Shown piece by piece: positions 8,342 to 18,514 of a DNA stretch of 64,000 nucleotides. Source of the stretch: Cyclobacteriaceae bacterium (GTDB lineage: Bacteria; Bacteroidota; Bacteroidia; Cytophagales; Cyclobacteriaceae); NCBI GenBank assembly GCA_028284125.1, contig JANQSI010000012.1, forward strand, positions 1 to 64,000, read 5' to 3'. Positions within the stretch are counted from its first letter, which is position 1, and each line of letters begins with the position of its first letter. The notes under the pieces are model-generated. The model had not been told where the DNA came from and searched no databases. It worked only from the letters and a program-made list of their open reading frames with translations. Made by a program: the position numbers and the translations under genes.

Positions 8342-9262
8342 CTAGTTCGTTAAATTTCTAAATACATCTTCAAGCCTGGTCTCTATTCCGCTCATTTCCA
8401 TCAGATACCATTTTTGCTTGACACACAAATCAAAAATCTCTTTCCTTGAACTTGTGTCTGGCTTGCTCTGAACGGTAAACCAGTCGTTCTTGCCGTCCAC
8501 TTCTTTGACGGTTTCAACAGATTTCAATCCGAGTAACTCTTTTTTCACATCACCTTTTCCTTCTATTTGAATCGTCAATAACTCCTGACCTTGTGATTGT
8601 TGCCGAAGCGTTTCGGCTGATCCATCTGCCACGATCTTTCCTTTGTTGATGATCAAAATTCGATCACATGTCGCCTCGACTTCTGAAAGAATGTGCGAAC
8701 TAAGAATCACCGTTTTTTCCTTTCCCAGATCCTTGATCAGCTTTCGGATCTCCACAATTTGGTTAGGGTCTAACCCAGTTGTCGGTTCGTCTAGAATCAG
8801 CACTTCCGGATCATGAATCATTGCCTGAGCTAAACCAACTCTTTGCCGATAACCCTTCGATAGCTCATTGATGTTTTTATGTTTTTCTGCCGTCAGACCA
8901 CAGCGCTCAATCATATCTGAGATTCGTCCTGAGATATCACTTTTCTTCACACCCTGGATCTCTGCGCTGAAACGCAAATAATCCACGATTGGCATGTCCA
9001 GGTACAATGGATTGTTTTCAGGTAGGTATCCGATCTTTTTCTTGACTGTTTCCGAATCTGAATGGATCGATGACCCCTCCACATTCACATTTCCCGAGGT
9101 TGGTGCCATGAAGCAGGTAATCATCTTCATTGTCGTACTTTTTCCGGCACCATTTGGCCCAAGAAAACCAACAACTTCACCTGTGTTTATCTCGAAAGAA
9201 ATGTCATTTACGGCTTTTTGAACACCGTATTTTTTTGTGAGATTTTCAACAACAACTGACAT
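8342..9262 (-). CDS. gldA: Gliding-motility ABC transporter ATP-binding protein GldA
   Basis: A 306-residue ABC ATPase with Walker A GPNGAGKST (35-43), Q-loop region, ABC signature LSKGYRQR (134-141), Walker B VLILDEP (154-160) and the switch His190 in ILSSH. The C-terminal part beyond residue 220 is the domain typical of ABC-2 exporters. It is the first gene of gldA-gldF-gldG-DUF4340. In Flavobacterium johnsoniae gldA lies apart from gldFG, so the joint arrangement here is a different, compact layout. Assignment to GldA rather than a general ABC-2 ATPase rests on the neighbours. Confidence 0.88.
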   Translation of the reverse strand: MSVVVENLTKKYGVQKAVNDISFEINTGEVVGFLGPNGAGKSTTMKMITCFMAPTSGNVNVEGSSIHSDSETVKKKIGYLPENNPLYLDMPIVDYLRFSAEIQGVKKSDISGRISDMIERCGLTAEKHKNINELSKGYRQRVGLAQAMIHDPEVLILDEPTTGLDPNQIVEIRKLIKDLGKEKTVILSSHILSEVEATCDRILIINKGKIVADGSAETLRQQSQGQELLTIQIEGKGDVKKELLGLKSVETVKEVDGKNDWFTVQSKPDTSSRKEIFDLCVKQKWYLMEMSGIETRLEDVFRNLTN

Positions 9263-9289
9263 ATTTTCATAGCTTCGTTAAAACGCCTG

Positions 9290-9320
9290 CAATTATAAAA
9301 TCTCCACAAAAAAAGGTCAA
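9290..9320 (-). promoter_or_regulatory. Probable promoter of the gldA operon
   Basis: On the minus strand TTGACC (9320-9315), a 17-base spacer, and TATAATTG (9297-9290) lie 28 bp before the gldA start. The second box fits both a classical -10 and a near match to the Bacteroidota TAnnTTTG. No other candidate is visible in this divergent gap. Confidence 0.45.
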
Positions 9321-9401
9321 GAATTGCAGTTGTTAATTTTTGTTAACCCAATTAATGATTGTGTAATTGGACATCTTGTATATCAATTGTAACCGCTGCA
9401 A

Positions 9402-9917
9402 ATGAAAATCGGGCTCATTTCTGACACCCATGGCTATCTGGATGATAAGGTTTTTCAATACTTCCAAGAAGTAGATGAGATTTGGCACGCTGGAGATATT
9501 GGAACAGAAGAAGTCCTTAACAAATTACAAGCATTCAAACCTACCATTGCTGTGTGGGGAAACATTGACGGTGGAAAACTGCGGGTCGAATGTAAAGAAG
9601 GAGAAATCTTTGAACGAGAGGGTGTACGTGTCCTCATTACGCATATCGCAGGAAAGCCTCCTAAATACAACAAGGAAGTCTTAGCTCATATCAAAAAATA
9701 CACTCCCAATCTTGTGGTTTGCGGGCACTCTCACATTCTAAAAGTGATGCCCGATAAAGCTAATGACCTGCTTTTTATGAATCCAGGTGCCGCAGGTCGC
9801 CATGGATTCCATAAAGTCCGCACGTTGCTAAGGTTTGACCTGGAAAATGGGGAAATAAAAAACCTTGAAGTGGTAGAACTGGGACCGAGAAGTGAGAAGG
9901 TAGCTCCTTCCAAATAA
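9402..9917 (+). CDS. YfcE-type metallophosphoesterase
   Basis: A 171-residue cytoplasmic protein with the full calcineurin-like metal-binding set: Asp8 and His10 in ISDTHG, HAGDIGTEE, the GNIDG asparagine motif, THIAG and the terminal CGHSHI. This size and motif order mark the YfcE/MJ0936 family of two-metal phosphodiesterases. Natural substrates are not established for the family. It stands alone, divergent from the gld operon and 70 bp before the large sortilin-like gene. Confidence 0.85.
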   Translation: MKIGLISDTHGYLDDKVFQYFQEVDEIWHAGDIGTEEVLNKLQAFKPTIAVWGNIDGGKLRVECKEGEIFEREGVRVLITHIAGKPPKYNKEVLAHIKKYTPNLVVCGHSHILKVMPDKANDLLFMNPGAAGRHGFHKVRTLLRFDLENGEIKNLEVVELGPRSEKVAPSK

Positions 9918-9987
9918 GATCGCTTTCAGAGCTGTCCTTTAATTGTTAATTTGTTGGCCAATCACAACAATTACAAATCTGACCATT

Positions 9988-12900
9988 ATGAAACGAATCA
10001 GTTTTCTCCTTGCGCTTTTATTTCTACTTATCATTGACTCAGATGCACAAAGAAGAAGAAATCGGGCACCAGCATATACTCCTTTTGATACCACGCTTCA
10101 TCAAGGTTTGAAGTGGCGAAACATCGGCCCCTTCCGAGGCGGAAGAAGTGTCGCTTGTAGTGGTGTAGTTTCCGATCCAATGACTTATTACATGGGTGGA
10201 ACTGGCGGAGGTATATGGAAAACTGAGGATGGTGGTATCAGCTGGAAAAATATCTCGGATGGACAGTTGGCGACCGGAAGTGTCGGTGCAATTGGCGTTT
10301 CAGAATCCGATCCTAATGTCATTTTTGTAGGGATGGGCGAACACGCCGTTCGTGGTGTTATGACTTCTAATGGTGATGGTGTTTACAAATCGACTGACGC
10401 TGGTCAAACCTGGACACATGTGGGTTTGGAAAAGTCCATGCACATTTCAGATGTGATTATTGATCCAAGAGATCCGGATGTGGTGTATGTTTCAGTTCAA
10501 GGTGCGTTGTATGGACCTTCTGAAGAACGTGGTATCTATAAAACGACAAACGGTGGTCAAACATGGCGTAAAGTACTGTATGTCGCACCCAATTCAGGAG
10601 CATCCTCTTTGTCCATGGACATGAATAACCCAAGAATATTGTACGCAGCAATGTGGCAGCACCAACGCTACCCATGGACCGTAGAATCTGGCGGACCTAA
10701 TTCTGGCCTTTATAAATCAGTAGATGGTGGGGAAAACTGGGAAAAACTAGAAGAAGGATTACCTGAAGATTTAGGAAAAGCTGGAATTTCCGTTTCACGC
10801 GCCAATTCAGACCTGGTTTTTGCAATCATTGAGGCCGAAGGCGATAAAAGTGGATTGTATCGATCGAACGATGGCGGAAAAAAATGGAGTCAGATCAATA
10901 AAAGTAGAATATTGATCACACGTTCATGGTACTACATGGAAGTAGAGACAGATCCGGTTGATGAAAACCTGGTTTATGTTATTAATGCTCCAGTCATGAA
11001 ATCCATCGATGGTGGCAGGTCATTTCGTAATCTGCCTACACCACATGGAGATAATCATGACATGTGGATCAATCCTAACAATAACAAAATCATGATCAAC
11101 TCGAACGATGGAGGTGCCAATGTCTCTTTCAATGGTGGCAAGAGTTGGTCCACACAACAAAACCAGCCTACTTCTCAATTTTACCGTGTAATCACAGATA
11201 ATCTTGTTCCTTATAATGTTTACGGAGGGCAACAAGATAATTCAGCAATTGCTATAGCTAGTAGAACCAATTCTGGCGGTATCGGATGGAAAGATTGGTA
11301 TTCTGTGGCTGGTTGCGAAAGTGCTTACCTGGCATTTGACCCGGATAACCCTGAAGTGGTTTACGGTGGATGTTACCAGGGAATCATAGAGCAATGGGTC
11401 AAAGCAACGAAAGAAGGTAAATCCATCAAGGAATATCCCGAACTGGGATTAAGCAGCATTCCTAAGAACTTTAAATACCGATATAACTGGAATGCTCCAA
11501 TCATTTCATCTCCTCACGACAGGAATACCATTTATCACGCTGGGAATGTAGTATTCAGGACTAAAGATGGAGGTATTTCTTGGGACGTGGTGAGTCCAGA
11601 TCTAACAAGGAATGACACAACTAGACAAGGCCCCGGAGGTCGACCTTATACGAACGAAGCTGCTGGTGGAGAGAACTACAACACCATCATGTATCTCACA
11701 GAGTCTTCACATGAAGAAGGAGTGCTTTGGGCCGGAACAGATGACGGTTTGGTTCATTTGACAAAAGATGGCGGTGAAAACTGGACCAATGTAACTCCTG
11801 CTGGTCTACAGGAAGGAATCATCAATAGTATCGAGATTTCTCCACATGATCCAGCCACCGCTTACATCGCAGTGATGCGATACAAGTTCAATGACCTCAC
11901 TCCTATCGCCTACAAAACGTCTGATTACGGAGCATCATGGACAAGAATCACGAATGGGTTCGATGATCCAAACGGATTTGTCAGAACTGTTCGAGAGGAC
12001 AGAAAAGTGAAAGGGTTACTATATGCGGGAACTGAGACAGGTTTGTATGTCTCATTCAATGATGGAGCCAATTGGCAGAAACTGCAATTGAATTTACCAA
12101 TCGTACCAATCAATGACCTTACCATTCAGGACAATGATTTGGTAGCTGCTACTGCAGGGCGTGGATTTTGGATCCTGGATGATCTTGGGGCGATTCAACA
12201 AGCCAAAGGCCAGTTTGGAGAAAACACACAGCTATTCACACCAAAGGACACTTACCTTTTTATTGGAGGAAGTTCCAATAGTCCCACTCTTGGGAAAAAT
12301 CCGAAATCGGGAGTCACCTTCGACTATTATCTGCCGGAAGAACTCCCAGACAGTGTTTCGATGAGTCTTGAAATACTACAAGGTAACGATGTGATCAGAA
12401 CTTATTCTAGCAAAGTAGATGAATCGTTTAAATCCTGGTCTGGTGGCCCTCCGAAACCTCAAGTGGCACCAGCGAAGAAAGGTATCAATCGATTTACCTG
12501 GAATTTCAAAAGAGAAACATTACCAGCAATCAGTGGCGTTTTCGTGTACGGAGACTACACTGGGACTACCGTAGCTCCTGGAGATTACTCCATTCGATTG
12601 AGCATTCAGGATGGGGATACTTTAGAAACAGCTATCACCATTCTTCCCAACCCGAACCTTGATGTTTCGGCATCAGATTATTCTGATCAACAAGCATTTC
12701 TAAAATCAATCACTGACATGATAGCTGATATTCATGAAAAAGTGGATGATATGCGATCGGCCAAAAGTCAATTGAGTGCGTATCAAAAACTGTTGAAAGG
12801 TAGAGAGGATGCTGAAGTCTTGCTCGACACAGCAAAAGCTCTTACTAAGAAAATTTCGAAATGGGAAGAAAGATTGATTCAACCCAAGCAGAAAACCTTT

Positions 12901-13134
12901 CAGGATGTGATCAATTTCCAAAATCAATTGAACGCACAGTTGATGCATTTAAAGGGATATGCAGGTGCGGCTGACCCAAGAGTAACTCAAGGTGCCCGAG
13001 AACGATTTAGGGATCTTTCGGATCAATGGAAAACATTTTCAGATCAGCGTGATCAACTCATTGATGTCGAATTGAAGGCCTTCAATGATTTGTACAAATC
13101 AATGAACCTTCCGGCTGTAATCATGAAAGAGTAG
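9988..13134 (+). CDS. Secreted sortilin/VPS10-like BNR-repeat protein
   Basis: A 1048-residue exported protein (signal peptide [21 protein letters not shown]). Residues about 50-720 hold many Asp-box/BNR units (SxDxGxxW type, such as [20 protein letters not shown] and KDGGENWTN) that build sortilin_N-type beta-propellers. The last ~250 residues add a beta-sandwich region and a helical, charged tail. Such proteins are very common in Bacteroidota and often called glycosyl hydrolases, although sialidase activity is not shown for them. The frame runs back to 9943; the Met at 9988 starts a clean signal peptide and is preferred. Confidence 0.85.
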   Translation: MKRISFLLALLFLLIIDSDAQRRRNRAPAYTPFDTTLHQGLKWRNIGPFRGGRSVACSGVVSDPMTYYMGGTGGGIWKTEDGGISWKNISDGQLATGSVGAIGVSESDPNVIFVGMGEHAVRGVMTSNGDGVYKSTDAGQTWTHVGLEKSMHISDVIIDPRDPDVVYVSVQGALYGPSEERGIYKTTNGGQTWRKVLYVAPNSGASSLSMDMNNPRILYAAMWQHQRYPWTVESGGPNSGLYKSVDGGENWEKLEEGLPEDLGKAGISVSRANSDLVFAIIEAEGDKSGLYRSNDGGKKWSQINKSRILITRSWYYMEVETDPVDENLVYVINAPVMKSIDGGRSFRNLPTPHGDNHDMWINPNNNKIMINSNDGGANVSFNGGKSWSTQQNQPTSQFYRVITDNLVPYNVYGGQQDNSAIAIASRTNSGGIGWKDWYSVAGCESAYLAFDPDNPEVVYGGCYQGIIEQWVKATKEGKSIKEYPELGLSSIPKNFKYRYNWNAPIISSPHDRNTIYHAGNVVFRTKDGGISWDVVSPDLTRNDTTRQGPGGRPYTNEAAGGENYNTIMYLTESSHEEGVLWAGTDDGLVHLTKDGGENWTNVTPAGLQEGIINSIEISPHDPATAYIAVMRYKFNDLTPIAYKTSDYGASWTRITNGFDDPNGFVRTVREDRKVKGLLYAGTETGLYVSFNDGANWQKLQLNLPIVPINDLTIQDNDLVAATAGRGFWILDDLGAIQQAKGQFGENTQLFTPKDTYLFIGGSSNSPTLGKNPKSGVTFDYYLPEELPDSVSMSLEILQGNDVIRTYSSKVDESFKSWSGGPPKPQVAPAKKGINRFTWNFKRETLPAISGVFVYGDYTGTTVAPGDYSIRLSIQDGDTLETAITILPNPNLDVSASDYSDQQAFLKSITDMIADIHEKVDDMRSAKSQLSAYQKLLKGREDAEVLLDTAKALTKKISKWEERLIQPKQKTFQDVINFQNQLNAQLMHLKGYAGAADPRVTQGARERFRDLSDQWKTFSDQRDQLIDVELKAFNDLYKSMNLPAVIMKE

Positions 13135-13153
13135 AGCAGACACTTTTCTTCTT

Positions 13154-14302
13154 ATGAAATCGAGACTTGCCCATCTTGAAGGGCTTAGGGGTATTGCCGC
13201 ATTGATCGTGCTTTTTAATCACCTGCAATTACTCTTGGTAGAAAATGGATTGAATGAGCTACTTCGCTACTTTGAGGAAAGTACCAATTCATATCTTCTT
13301 TCTCACATTTTTCATGGGAGTATTAATGTGTTCTTCAATGGAGAGTTTGCCATATATATATTTTGGTTCCTTAGTGCTTATGTGATTTCCATAAAGCTGT
13401 TTACAGAAAATGATAGATCGTATTTAGTCAGAGCTTTCACCAAGAGGTATTTCAGGTTGGCAATTCCTGTTATTGTTTCGGTTCTTTTTGCTTACCTCTT
13501 ATTGAGCCTTGGACTTATGTATAACCAAAAAGTCTATGGATCAGAATCAGGAGCATGGATTTCCGAATACTACCTGTTTGATCCTAACCTATTTACAGCC
13601 ATTAAATCCGGTTTATGGAATACTTTTTTTAGTCCAGGGCGTAGCGTCACTTACAATCCAGTGCTTTGGACCATGAATCCAGAATTGTATGGAAGCATGT
13701 TCATTTTCCTTTTGTTCGGAATCATTGGAAACAACAAGTACCGATTCTTATTTTACGTCGCACTCGCTCTTGGCACTTTCTTTCAGGCTAACTATTGGAT
13801 GTTAACATTCATTCTAGGCCTGGCCTTGAACGACTTGAATTACGGTAGTAAAAAAACTACTCTTCATACCATTCAAAATCGTATCCTTCAAAACCAAATC
13901 ATAAACCTCCTCTTGTTTCTAGTTCTACTAATTCTTGGAGGATTTCCGAATTATTATGAGTTCTTCTATGTGGGATTGAGTGGTTTGATCGTACTTGTCA
14001 TTCTTAAAACGAAACGACTTCAGTCATTTTTTCAGCATCGACTATTCGTCTGGCTTGGAAAGATCTCCTTCGGTCTGTATCTCATTCACTTTCCAATCAT
14101 CGCCTCCTTTTCCAGTTATCTATATATTATTCTTCCTTTGGATTACATTCCGAAAATCATCACCGTTTTCATCCTTTCAACCATTCTCTCTTTGGTTCTT
14201 GCACATTGGTTTGCAAAATTTGTTGACCAATTTGCCATTAAGTTTTCCAATAAAATTGGCAACTCAATTACTTTGAAAGACGATAGAAACCTAAATACTT
14301 AA
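13154..14302 (+). CDS. Membrane acyltransferase, acyltransferase-3 (OafA-like) family
   Basis: A 382-residue protein with about ten membrane helices. The N-terminus LAHLEGLRGIAALIVLFNHL contains the family's conserved EGLRG(I/L)AA and catalytic-type His in the first helix, and the later R-x-x-R-like loop is AFTKRYFRLAIPV. Members move acyl groups from CoA donors to sugars or lipids of the cell envelope, for example O-acetylation of polysaccharide. The acceptor is unknown. It starts 19 bp after the sortilin-like gene and may be read with it. Confidence 0.85.
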   Translation: MKSRLAHLEGLRGIAALIVLFNHLQLLLVENGLNELLRYFEESTNSYLLSHIFHGSINVFFNGEFAIYIFWFLSAYVISIKLFTENDRSYLVRAFTKRYFRLAIPVIVSVLFAYLLLSLGLMYNQKVYGSESGAWISEYYLFDPNLFTAIKSGLWNTFFSPGRSVTYNPVLWTMNPELYGSMFIFLLFGIIGNNKYRFLFYVALALGTFFQANYWMLTFILGLALNDLNYGSKKTTLHTIQNRILQNQIINLLLFLVLLILGGFPNYYEFFYVGLSGLIVLVILKTKRLQSFFQHRLFVWLGKISFGLYLIHFPIIASFSSYLYIILPLDYIPKIITVFILSTILSLVLAHWFAKFVDQFAIKFSNKIGNSITLKDDRNLNT

Positions 14303-14369
14303 GAGGAATTGCAACTTAACCTGACTACAGAAGTCCTTTTTAAAATCTACACATCTAATCTTATTTGAC

Positions 14370-15959
14370 ATGAAACCATATCCAATCAATTTCACTAAAA
14401 CAGTATCTCTATTCACTTTATTCATTCTGTTTTTTAGTTCATGCGGAGATGCACCTAAGACACAGGAGGCTCCTACCAAATCCTTCCTAGCCACTTTTGA
14501 ACCAGATGTATTTGAAAATGATGTGCGAAAAGAGGAAATCACCAAGCTACTTCCGGAAATCACCAAATTGATTGAAGACCATGCAGCTGCAAGAAAAATC
14601 CCTGGTGTTTCGTTCGGAATAGTAGTCGACAATGAATTAGTCCTGACCACTTCCACGGGCGTAATCAATCAAGAAAAAGAATATCCAGCAACAACTTCAT
14701 CTGTCTTTCGAATTGCTTCTATGACCAAGAGTTTCACCGCAATGGCGATTCTTAAACTGCGTGATGAAGGCAAACTTCTACTCAGCGATCCGGCCTCAAA
14801 ATACATTCCAGAAGCTGCGAACCTTACCTACTTAACAAGCGACGCTCCAACTATTACGATTCGCCATTTACTTACAATGACTGCCGGCTTTCCTGAAGAT
14901 AATCCATGGGGGGATCGACAATTGGATGAATCCAATGAAATGCTCACGGAAATGATTGGAGAAGGCCTCTCCTTTTCTAGTGTTCCAGCATTTCAATACG
15001 AATACAGCAACCTTGGCTATGCGATGTTAGGAAACATTGTCGGAAAGGTGAGTGGAAAGCCCTATCAAGAATATATCCGCAATGAAATATTACTTCCGCT
15101 CGGAATGACCAACTCCTATTGGGAATTTGATGAAGTACCAGAGGATCGCTTAGCAATTGGTTATCGAAAAAAAGATGATGGTTGGGAACTCGAACCCATG
15201 CTTCATGATGGATCATTCGGCGCGATGGGAGGGCTAATTACAACTATTGAAGATTTCAGCAACTATGTAAGTTTCCATCTAAGTGCCTGGCCTCCGAGAA
15301 ACGATGAAGAAACTGGCCCAGTAAAAAGGTCAACATTGCGTGAAATGCACACCCAACAATTCTCTCGACTTTCTGCTAACAGCAATGACTACAATGGAGA
15401 GCCGTGTCCATCACTTCGAGGCTATGGTTATGGTCTCAGCATCACGCGCTATTGTAACGGTGTCCGAAGGGTATCACATGGTGGCGCTCTTCCTGGATTT
15501 GGTAGCAATTATGTCTTCTATCCACAATTTGGCATTGGATTAATGGCCTTTGGAAACTTAACCTACACTAGCCCATATCCACTAAATGAGATCGAAAAGT
15601 TGATCTTCAATAATGAAAAAATACAATGGCGAGAACTTATTCCATCCGACATCTTCAACCGAAGAAAAGATCAGGTATTGAGCTTCATACAGTCATGGAA
15701 TGAGGAGCTTGAAAGCGAAATCATTGCCGAGAACTTATATCTGGATCAATCAAGGGAGGCTAGAAAGCAGCAAATCGATGAAGTATTGGCACAAGCAGGA
15801 GCCCTGGGAGAAATCTTCGAAGTAGAACCTTACAACAAATTACGGGGATATTTCAAGGTAAGAGGAGAAAATGGAGACGTTAGAGTTTTCTTCACCCTAA
15901 CTCCGGAAAAAGAACCGAAAGTTCAACGATTGCTTGTACGATTCATTCCTAAAGAATAG
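14370..15959 (+). CDS. Serine hydrolase lipoprotein, beta-lactamase/class C family
   Basis: A 529-residue lipoprotein: the signal ends in FFSSCGDAP, with Cys the likely lipid attachment. The serine beta-lactamase-like fold (about 60-410) shows the nucleophile motif Ser117-Met-Thr-Lys120, Tyr212-Ser-Asn214 and the third motif His370-Gly-Gly, all typical of the D-alanyl-D-alanine peptidase/esterase (S12) family. A further ~110-residue C-terminal domain follows. Likely an outer-membrane or periplasmic esterase or peptidase; true beta-lactam resistance is unlikely from the family. One of three S12-type proteins in this window. Confidence 0.85.
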   Translation: MKPYPINFTKTVSLFTLFILFFSSCGDAPKTQEAPTKSFLATFEPDVFENDVRKEEITKLLPEITKLIEDHAAARKIPGVSFGIVVDNELVLTTSTGVINQEKEYPATTSSVFRIASMTKSFTAMAILKLRDEGKLLLSDPASKYIPEAANLTYLTSDAPTITIRHLLTMTAGFPEDNPWGDRQLDESNEMLTEMIGEGLSFSSVPAFQYEYSNLGYAMLGNIVGKVSGKPYQEYIRNEILLPLGMTNSYWEFDEVPEDRLAIGYRKKDDGWELEPMLHDGSFGAMGGLITTIEDFSNYVSFHLSAWPPRNDEETGPVKRSTLREMHTQQFSRLSANSNDYNGEPCPSLRGYGYGLSITRYCNGVRRVSHGGALPGFGSNYVFYPQFGIGLMAFGNLTYTSPYPLNEIEKLIFNNEKIQWRELIPSDIFNRRKDQVLSFIQSWNEELESEIIAENLYLDQSREARKQQIDEVLAQAGALGEIFEVEPYNKLRGYFKVRGENGDVRVFFTLTPEKEPKVQRLLVRFIPKE

Positions 15960-15965
15960 AAGCAG

Positions 15966-16181
15966 TTATTCGATTCTAACAGTTTGACTTTCAAATTTTA
16001 CTAAATCACCCTTTCGGAGTTTTCTTCGGCGTCTGGTTTCTGTTTCGTTATTTACTTTGACAGCACCTTCATCGATGACCAACTTAGCCTCACCTCCTGA
16101 GCTAACCCAATTCAATAGCTTCAACAGTTTATTGAGTTCAATAAAATCGTGACCTTCTAATTCAAACTTCTCCATCGCCAT
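15966..16181 (-). CDS. Small S4-domain RNA-binding protein (YbcJ/RlbA type)
   Basis: A 71-residue protein that is little more than one S4 domain: ELNKLLKLLNWVSSGGEAK, then the characteristic basic turn ETRRRRKLRKGDLV. Proteins of this size (YbcJ, YaaA) bind structured RNA, probably rRNA, and may help ribosome assembly. It converges on the serine hydrolase gene, leaving only 6 bp between stop codons. Start at 16181 (MAMEKF) or 16175. Confidence 0.8.
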   Translation of the reverse strand: MAMEKFELEGHDFIELNKLLKLLNWVSSGGEAKLVIDEGAVKVNNETETRRRRKLRKGDLVKFESQTVRIE

Positions 16182-16256
16182 TCAATCTACATTATCCAAG
16201 CCAATTTTAAGTAAACCATTGAGCTATCAAGCCGTATGGTAGTAAAAACCTAACAT

Positions 16257-16730
16257 ATGAAACCACTCTTCATCATCGCATTGGTATTTCTAACAGTTTT
16301 GGGAAGAGCTCAAACTAAGGATCTTCCAGATCCACAACCCTATTTTTCCGCCATCATCGTAGAAAACATCGACACCTCCATTAATTGGTATCAGGACATA
16401 TTGGGTTATGAAGTTCTCAATAAAGTAGATATGTCTGATCGAGGCTTCAAACAATCAAACCTAAAACGTGGTAATTCCACACTGGAATTGATAGAACTGT
16501 CCAGTGCCGTTTCCCCTACCGAACTCCTTTCAGATAAACCACCCAGAACGAGGATAAAAGGACTTTTTAAAGTTGGGTTTACGGTATCCGCTTTCGACGA
16601 TTGGATGAGTTTTCTCACCGAATCGGAGGTGAATTTCCGTGGATCAGTTGTTAATGATCCGAATTCAGGAAAACGGATGATTATTATTCTCGATCCTGAC
16701 GGAAATAGAGTTCAGCTTTTCGAGGAATAA
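16257..16730 (+). CDS. Exported VOC (glyoxalase/bleomycin-resistance fold) protein
   Basis: A 157-residue protein with a signal peptide (about residues 1-19, ending GRAQ) followed by a complete vicinal-oxygen-chelate fold of two beta-alpha-beta-beta-beta units: YFSAIIVENIDTSINWYQDI begins the first and DPDGNRVQLFE closes the second. VOC proteins are usually cytoplasmic metal enzymes; an exported version is less common and its substrate cannot be guessed. It stands between the S4 gene and an M28 peptidase with its own promoter. Confidence 0.8.
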   Translation: MKPLFIIALVFLTVLGRAQTKDLPDPQPYFSAIIVENIDTSINWYQDILGYEVLNKVDMSDRGFKQSNLKRGNSTLELIELSSAVSPTELLSDKPPRTRIKGLFKVGFTVSAFDDWMSFLTESEVNFRGSVVNDPNSGKRMIIILDPDGNRVQLFEE

Positions 16731-16773
16731 ACCTTCTATCATAATTAAAGCAATAGTTACGCTAGCGCAGGTA

Positions 16774-16781
16774 TATATTTG
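16774..16781 (+). promoter_or_regulatory. Bacteroidota -7 element upstream of the M28 peptidase gene
   Basis: TATATTTG matches TAnnTTTG exactly and lies 24 bp before the ATG at 16806. No clear TTG sits at the -33 position, so strength is uncertain. Confidence 0.5.
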
Positions 16782-16805
16782 ATCTGAATCAAATCTATTG
16801 CTATT

Positions 16806-18335
16806 ATGAAATCTCTATTTTTATTCCTTTCTACTTTACTCTTTACGTTTATCTGCCAAGCTCAAGATAGTATTGATGCAGATGCCATCGAAAAAATCAA
16901 AAATGAAGGCCTCAACAACTCTCAGGTTGAAGAGATTGCCTTCCAATTAATAGACAAGGCTGGTCCGCGACTCTCAAATTCAAAAGGATACGATCGAGCG
17001 GTCAACTATACAATAAATCAATTGTCGGAATGGGGATTGGAAAATGCTGAAAAAGAAGCTTGGGGAGAATTCGGTAGAGGTTGGGAAATAAACAAAAGCT
17101 ATGTAGCAATGACCAAACCTTACTACATGCCTTTCATCGCCGTTCCCAAAGCATGGACGGAGAGTACGGATGGCGAGGTGTCAGGTAAGGTGATTTTTGT
17201 TGAAATCTATGATGAAGAAGATTTCGAAAAATACAGAGGCAAACTCAAAGGAGCCATTGTTGCCTTTAAGCCAAGAGGCGATCAGTCACCGACATTTGAG
17301 GCTGATGCGGTTCGCTTCACACCAGAACGCCTTAAAGAAATGGAAGAGCCAAGTACCAGAAGTAGATTTACTCCTGAAGAAATCGCAGCATTTCGAAAAC
17401 GAAGAGCTTTTAGTCAAACGTTAAACACATTTCTTACTGAAGAAGGAGTTGCGCTTATCATCAAAGGTGTAAATGGAAAACATGGCACACTCTTCACAAG
17501 TAGTCCACGAGGTTATCTAAAAGATACACCTAAAGGAGCAAGTGAACTTGAGATGGCTCCAGAACATGTGAATCTAATGGCGAGGCTTTTCGAGAACGGC
17601 GTTGAAGTTGAAGTTGAGGCCGAGGTTAAGACCACATTCGACAATTCAGATCTTCAGGGTTATAATGTCATTGCTGAAATCCCAGGTACGGATAGAAAGC
17701 TAAAGTCGGAAGTAGTTATGCTTGGAGCTCACCTGGACTCATGGCATAGCGCTACTGGTGCAACAGATAATGCAGCTGGTTGCATCGTGATGATGGAAGC
17801 CGTTCGAATTCTACAAGCAACAGGTTTGAAACCCAAAAGAACCGTGCGTATTGCGCTATGGGGTGGCGAAGAACAAGGACTGCACGGATCGCGCAACTAT
17901 GCGAAAAACCATTTCGGAGATTCCGAAACAATGGTGTTAAAAGAAGAGCAGCAAAAGATTTCAGCTTATTACAACATTGACAATGGTACCGGAAGAATCA
18001 GAGGGATTTACCTTCAGGGAAATGAAGAAGTAGCACCAATTTTCACCGATTGGTTTAAACCTTTTGAAGACATCATGGACAACACAACAGTAACCATACG
18101 AGATACCGGAGGTACGGATCACCTCTCTTTTGACCGTATAGGAATTCCTGGATTTCAGTTCATACAAGATCCAGTTGAGTATCGCTCAAGGTCACATCAC
18201 ACCAACATGGATACCTACGAACGATTGGTTATTGATGACCTCCAGCAAATTGCGGTTATTGTTGCTTCTTTTGTTTACAATACAGCGCAACGAGAAGAAA
18301 TGATGCCACGAGAGAGGCTGGAATCAACGGAATAA
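16806..18335 (+). CDS. Secreted M28-family metallopeptidase
   Basis: A 509-residue exported protein (signal peptide ending FICQAQ) of the aminopeptidase Y/Q type. A PA-like insert lies in the first half (about 120-250), then the M28 catalytic domain with His309-Leu-Asp311, the second metal Asp in GATDNAAG, the catalytic WGGEEQGLHGSR, and a late SHHTNMD histidine motif. All zinc ligands appear present. It probably releases N-terminal amino acids from peptides in the periplasm or medium. Transcribed from its own promoter (16774). Confidence 0.87.
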   Translation: MKSLFLFLSTLLFTFICQAQDSIDADAIEKIKNEGLNNSQVEEIAFQLIDKAGPRLSNSKGYDRAVNYTINQLSEWGLENAEKEAWGEFGRGWEINKSYVAMTKPYYMPFIAVPKAWTESTDGEVSGKVIFVEIYDEEDFEKYRGKLKGAIVAFKPRGDQSPTFEADAVRFTPERLKEMEEPSTRSRFTPEEIAAFRKRRAFSQTLNTFLTEEGVALIIKGVNGKHGTLFTSSPRGYLKDTPKGASELEMAPEHVNLMARLFENGVEVEVEAEVKTTFDNSDLQGYNVIAEIPGTDRKLKSEVVMLGAHLDSWHSATGATDNAAGCIVMMEAVRILQATGLKPKRTVRIALWGGEEQGLHGSRNYAKNHFGDSETMVLKEEQQKISAYYNIDNGTGRIRGIYLQGNEEVAPIFTDWFKPFEDIMDNTTVTIRDTGGTDHLSFDRIGIPGFQFIQDPVEYRSRSHHTNMDTYERLVIDDLQQIAVIVASFVYNTAQREEMMPRERLESTE

Positions 18336-18371
18336 ATTTTTCTGGTTGGATGTTAAAACGTCCACATAAAC

Positions 18372-18445
18372 GTCATAGCGAGCAAAGCGAAGCTATCTTT
18401 TTAGCATGAGATCACTTCTCCCGATGAATCGGGATCGTGATGACG
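18372..18445. repeat. Inverted pair of AGAT...ATGAC hairpin repeats
   Basis: One unit reads on the minus strand from 18398 to 18372 (AGATAGC...GCTATGAC) and a second on the plus strand from 18409 to 18445 (AGATCAC...GTGATGACG), with 10 bases between. Both keep the same ends but have different stems (AGC/GCT and CAC/GTG). The plus unit also holds an inner CCCGATGAATCGGG hairpin. The pair lies in the gap after the M28 gene. Confidence 0.7.
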
Positions 18446-18463
18446 GCTTTTTGAGAAACTCCC

Positions 18464-18497
18464 TTTGAATTCCTGTCTATCGAGTAAGTTATATTTG
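18464..18497 (+). promoter_or_regulatory. Bacteroidota promoter of the rhodanese gene
   Basis: TTTG (18464-18467) and TATATTTG (18490-18497, exact TAnnTTTG) are separated by 22 bases, within the 17-23 range known for Flavobacterium-type promoters. The start codon at 18515 follows 17 bp after the -7 box, giving a very short leader. Confidence 0.6.
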
Positions 18498-18514
18498 CCG
18501 ATCAAAACTCAAAC

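Noticed and set aside
14370..15959. Antibiotic-resistance beta-lactamase
   Set aside because: The SxxK and YxN motifs are shared by the wide S12 esterase/peptidase family; the extra C-terminal domain and lipoprotein signal do not suit a class C resistance enzyme.
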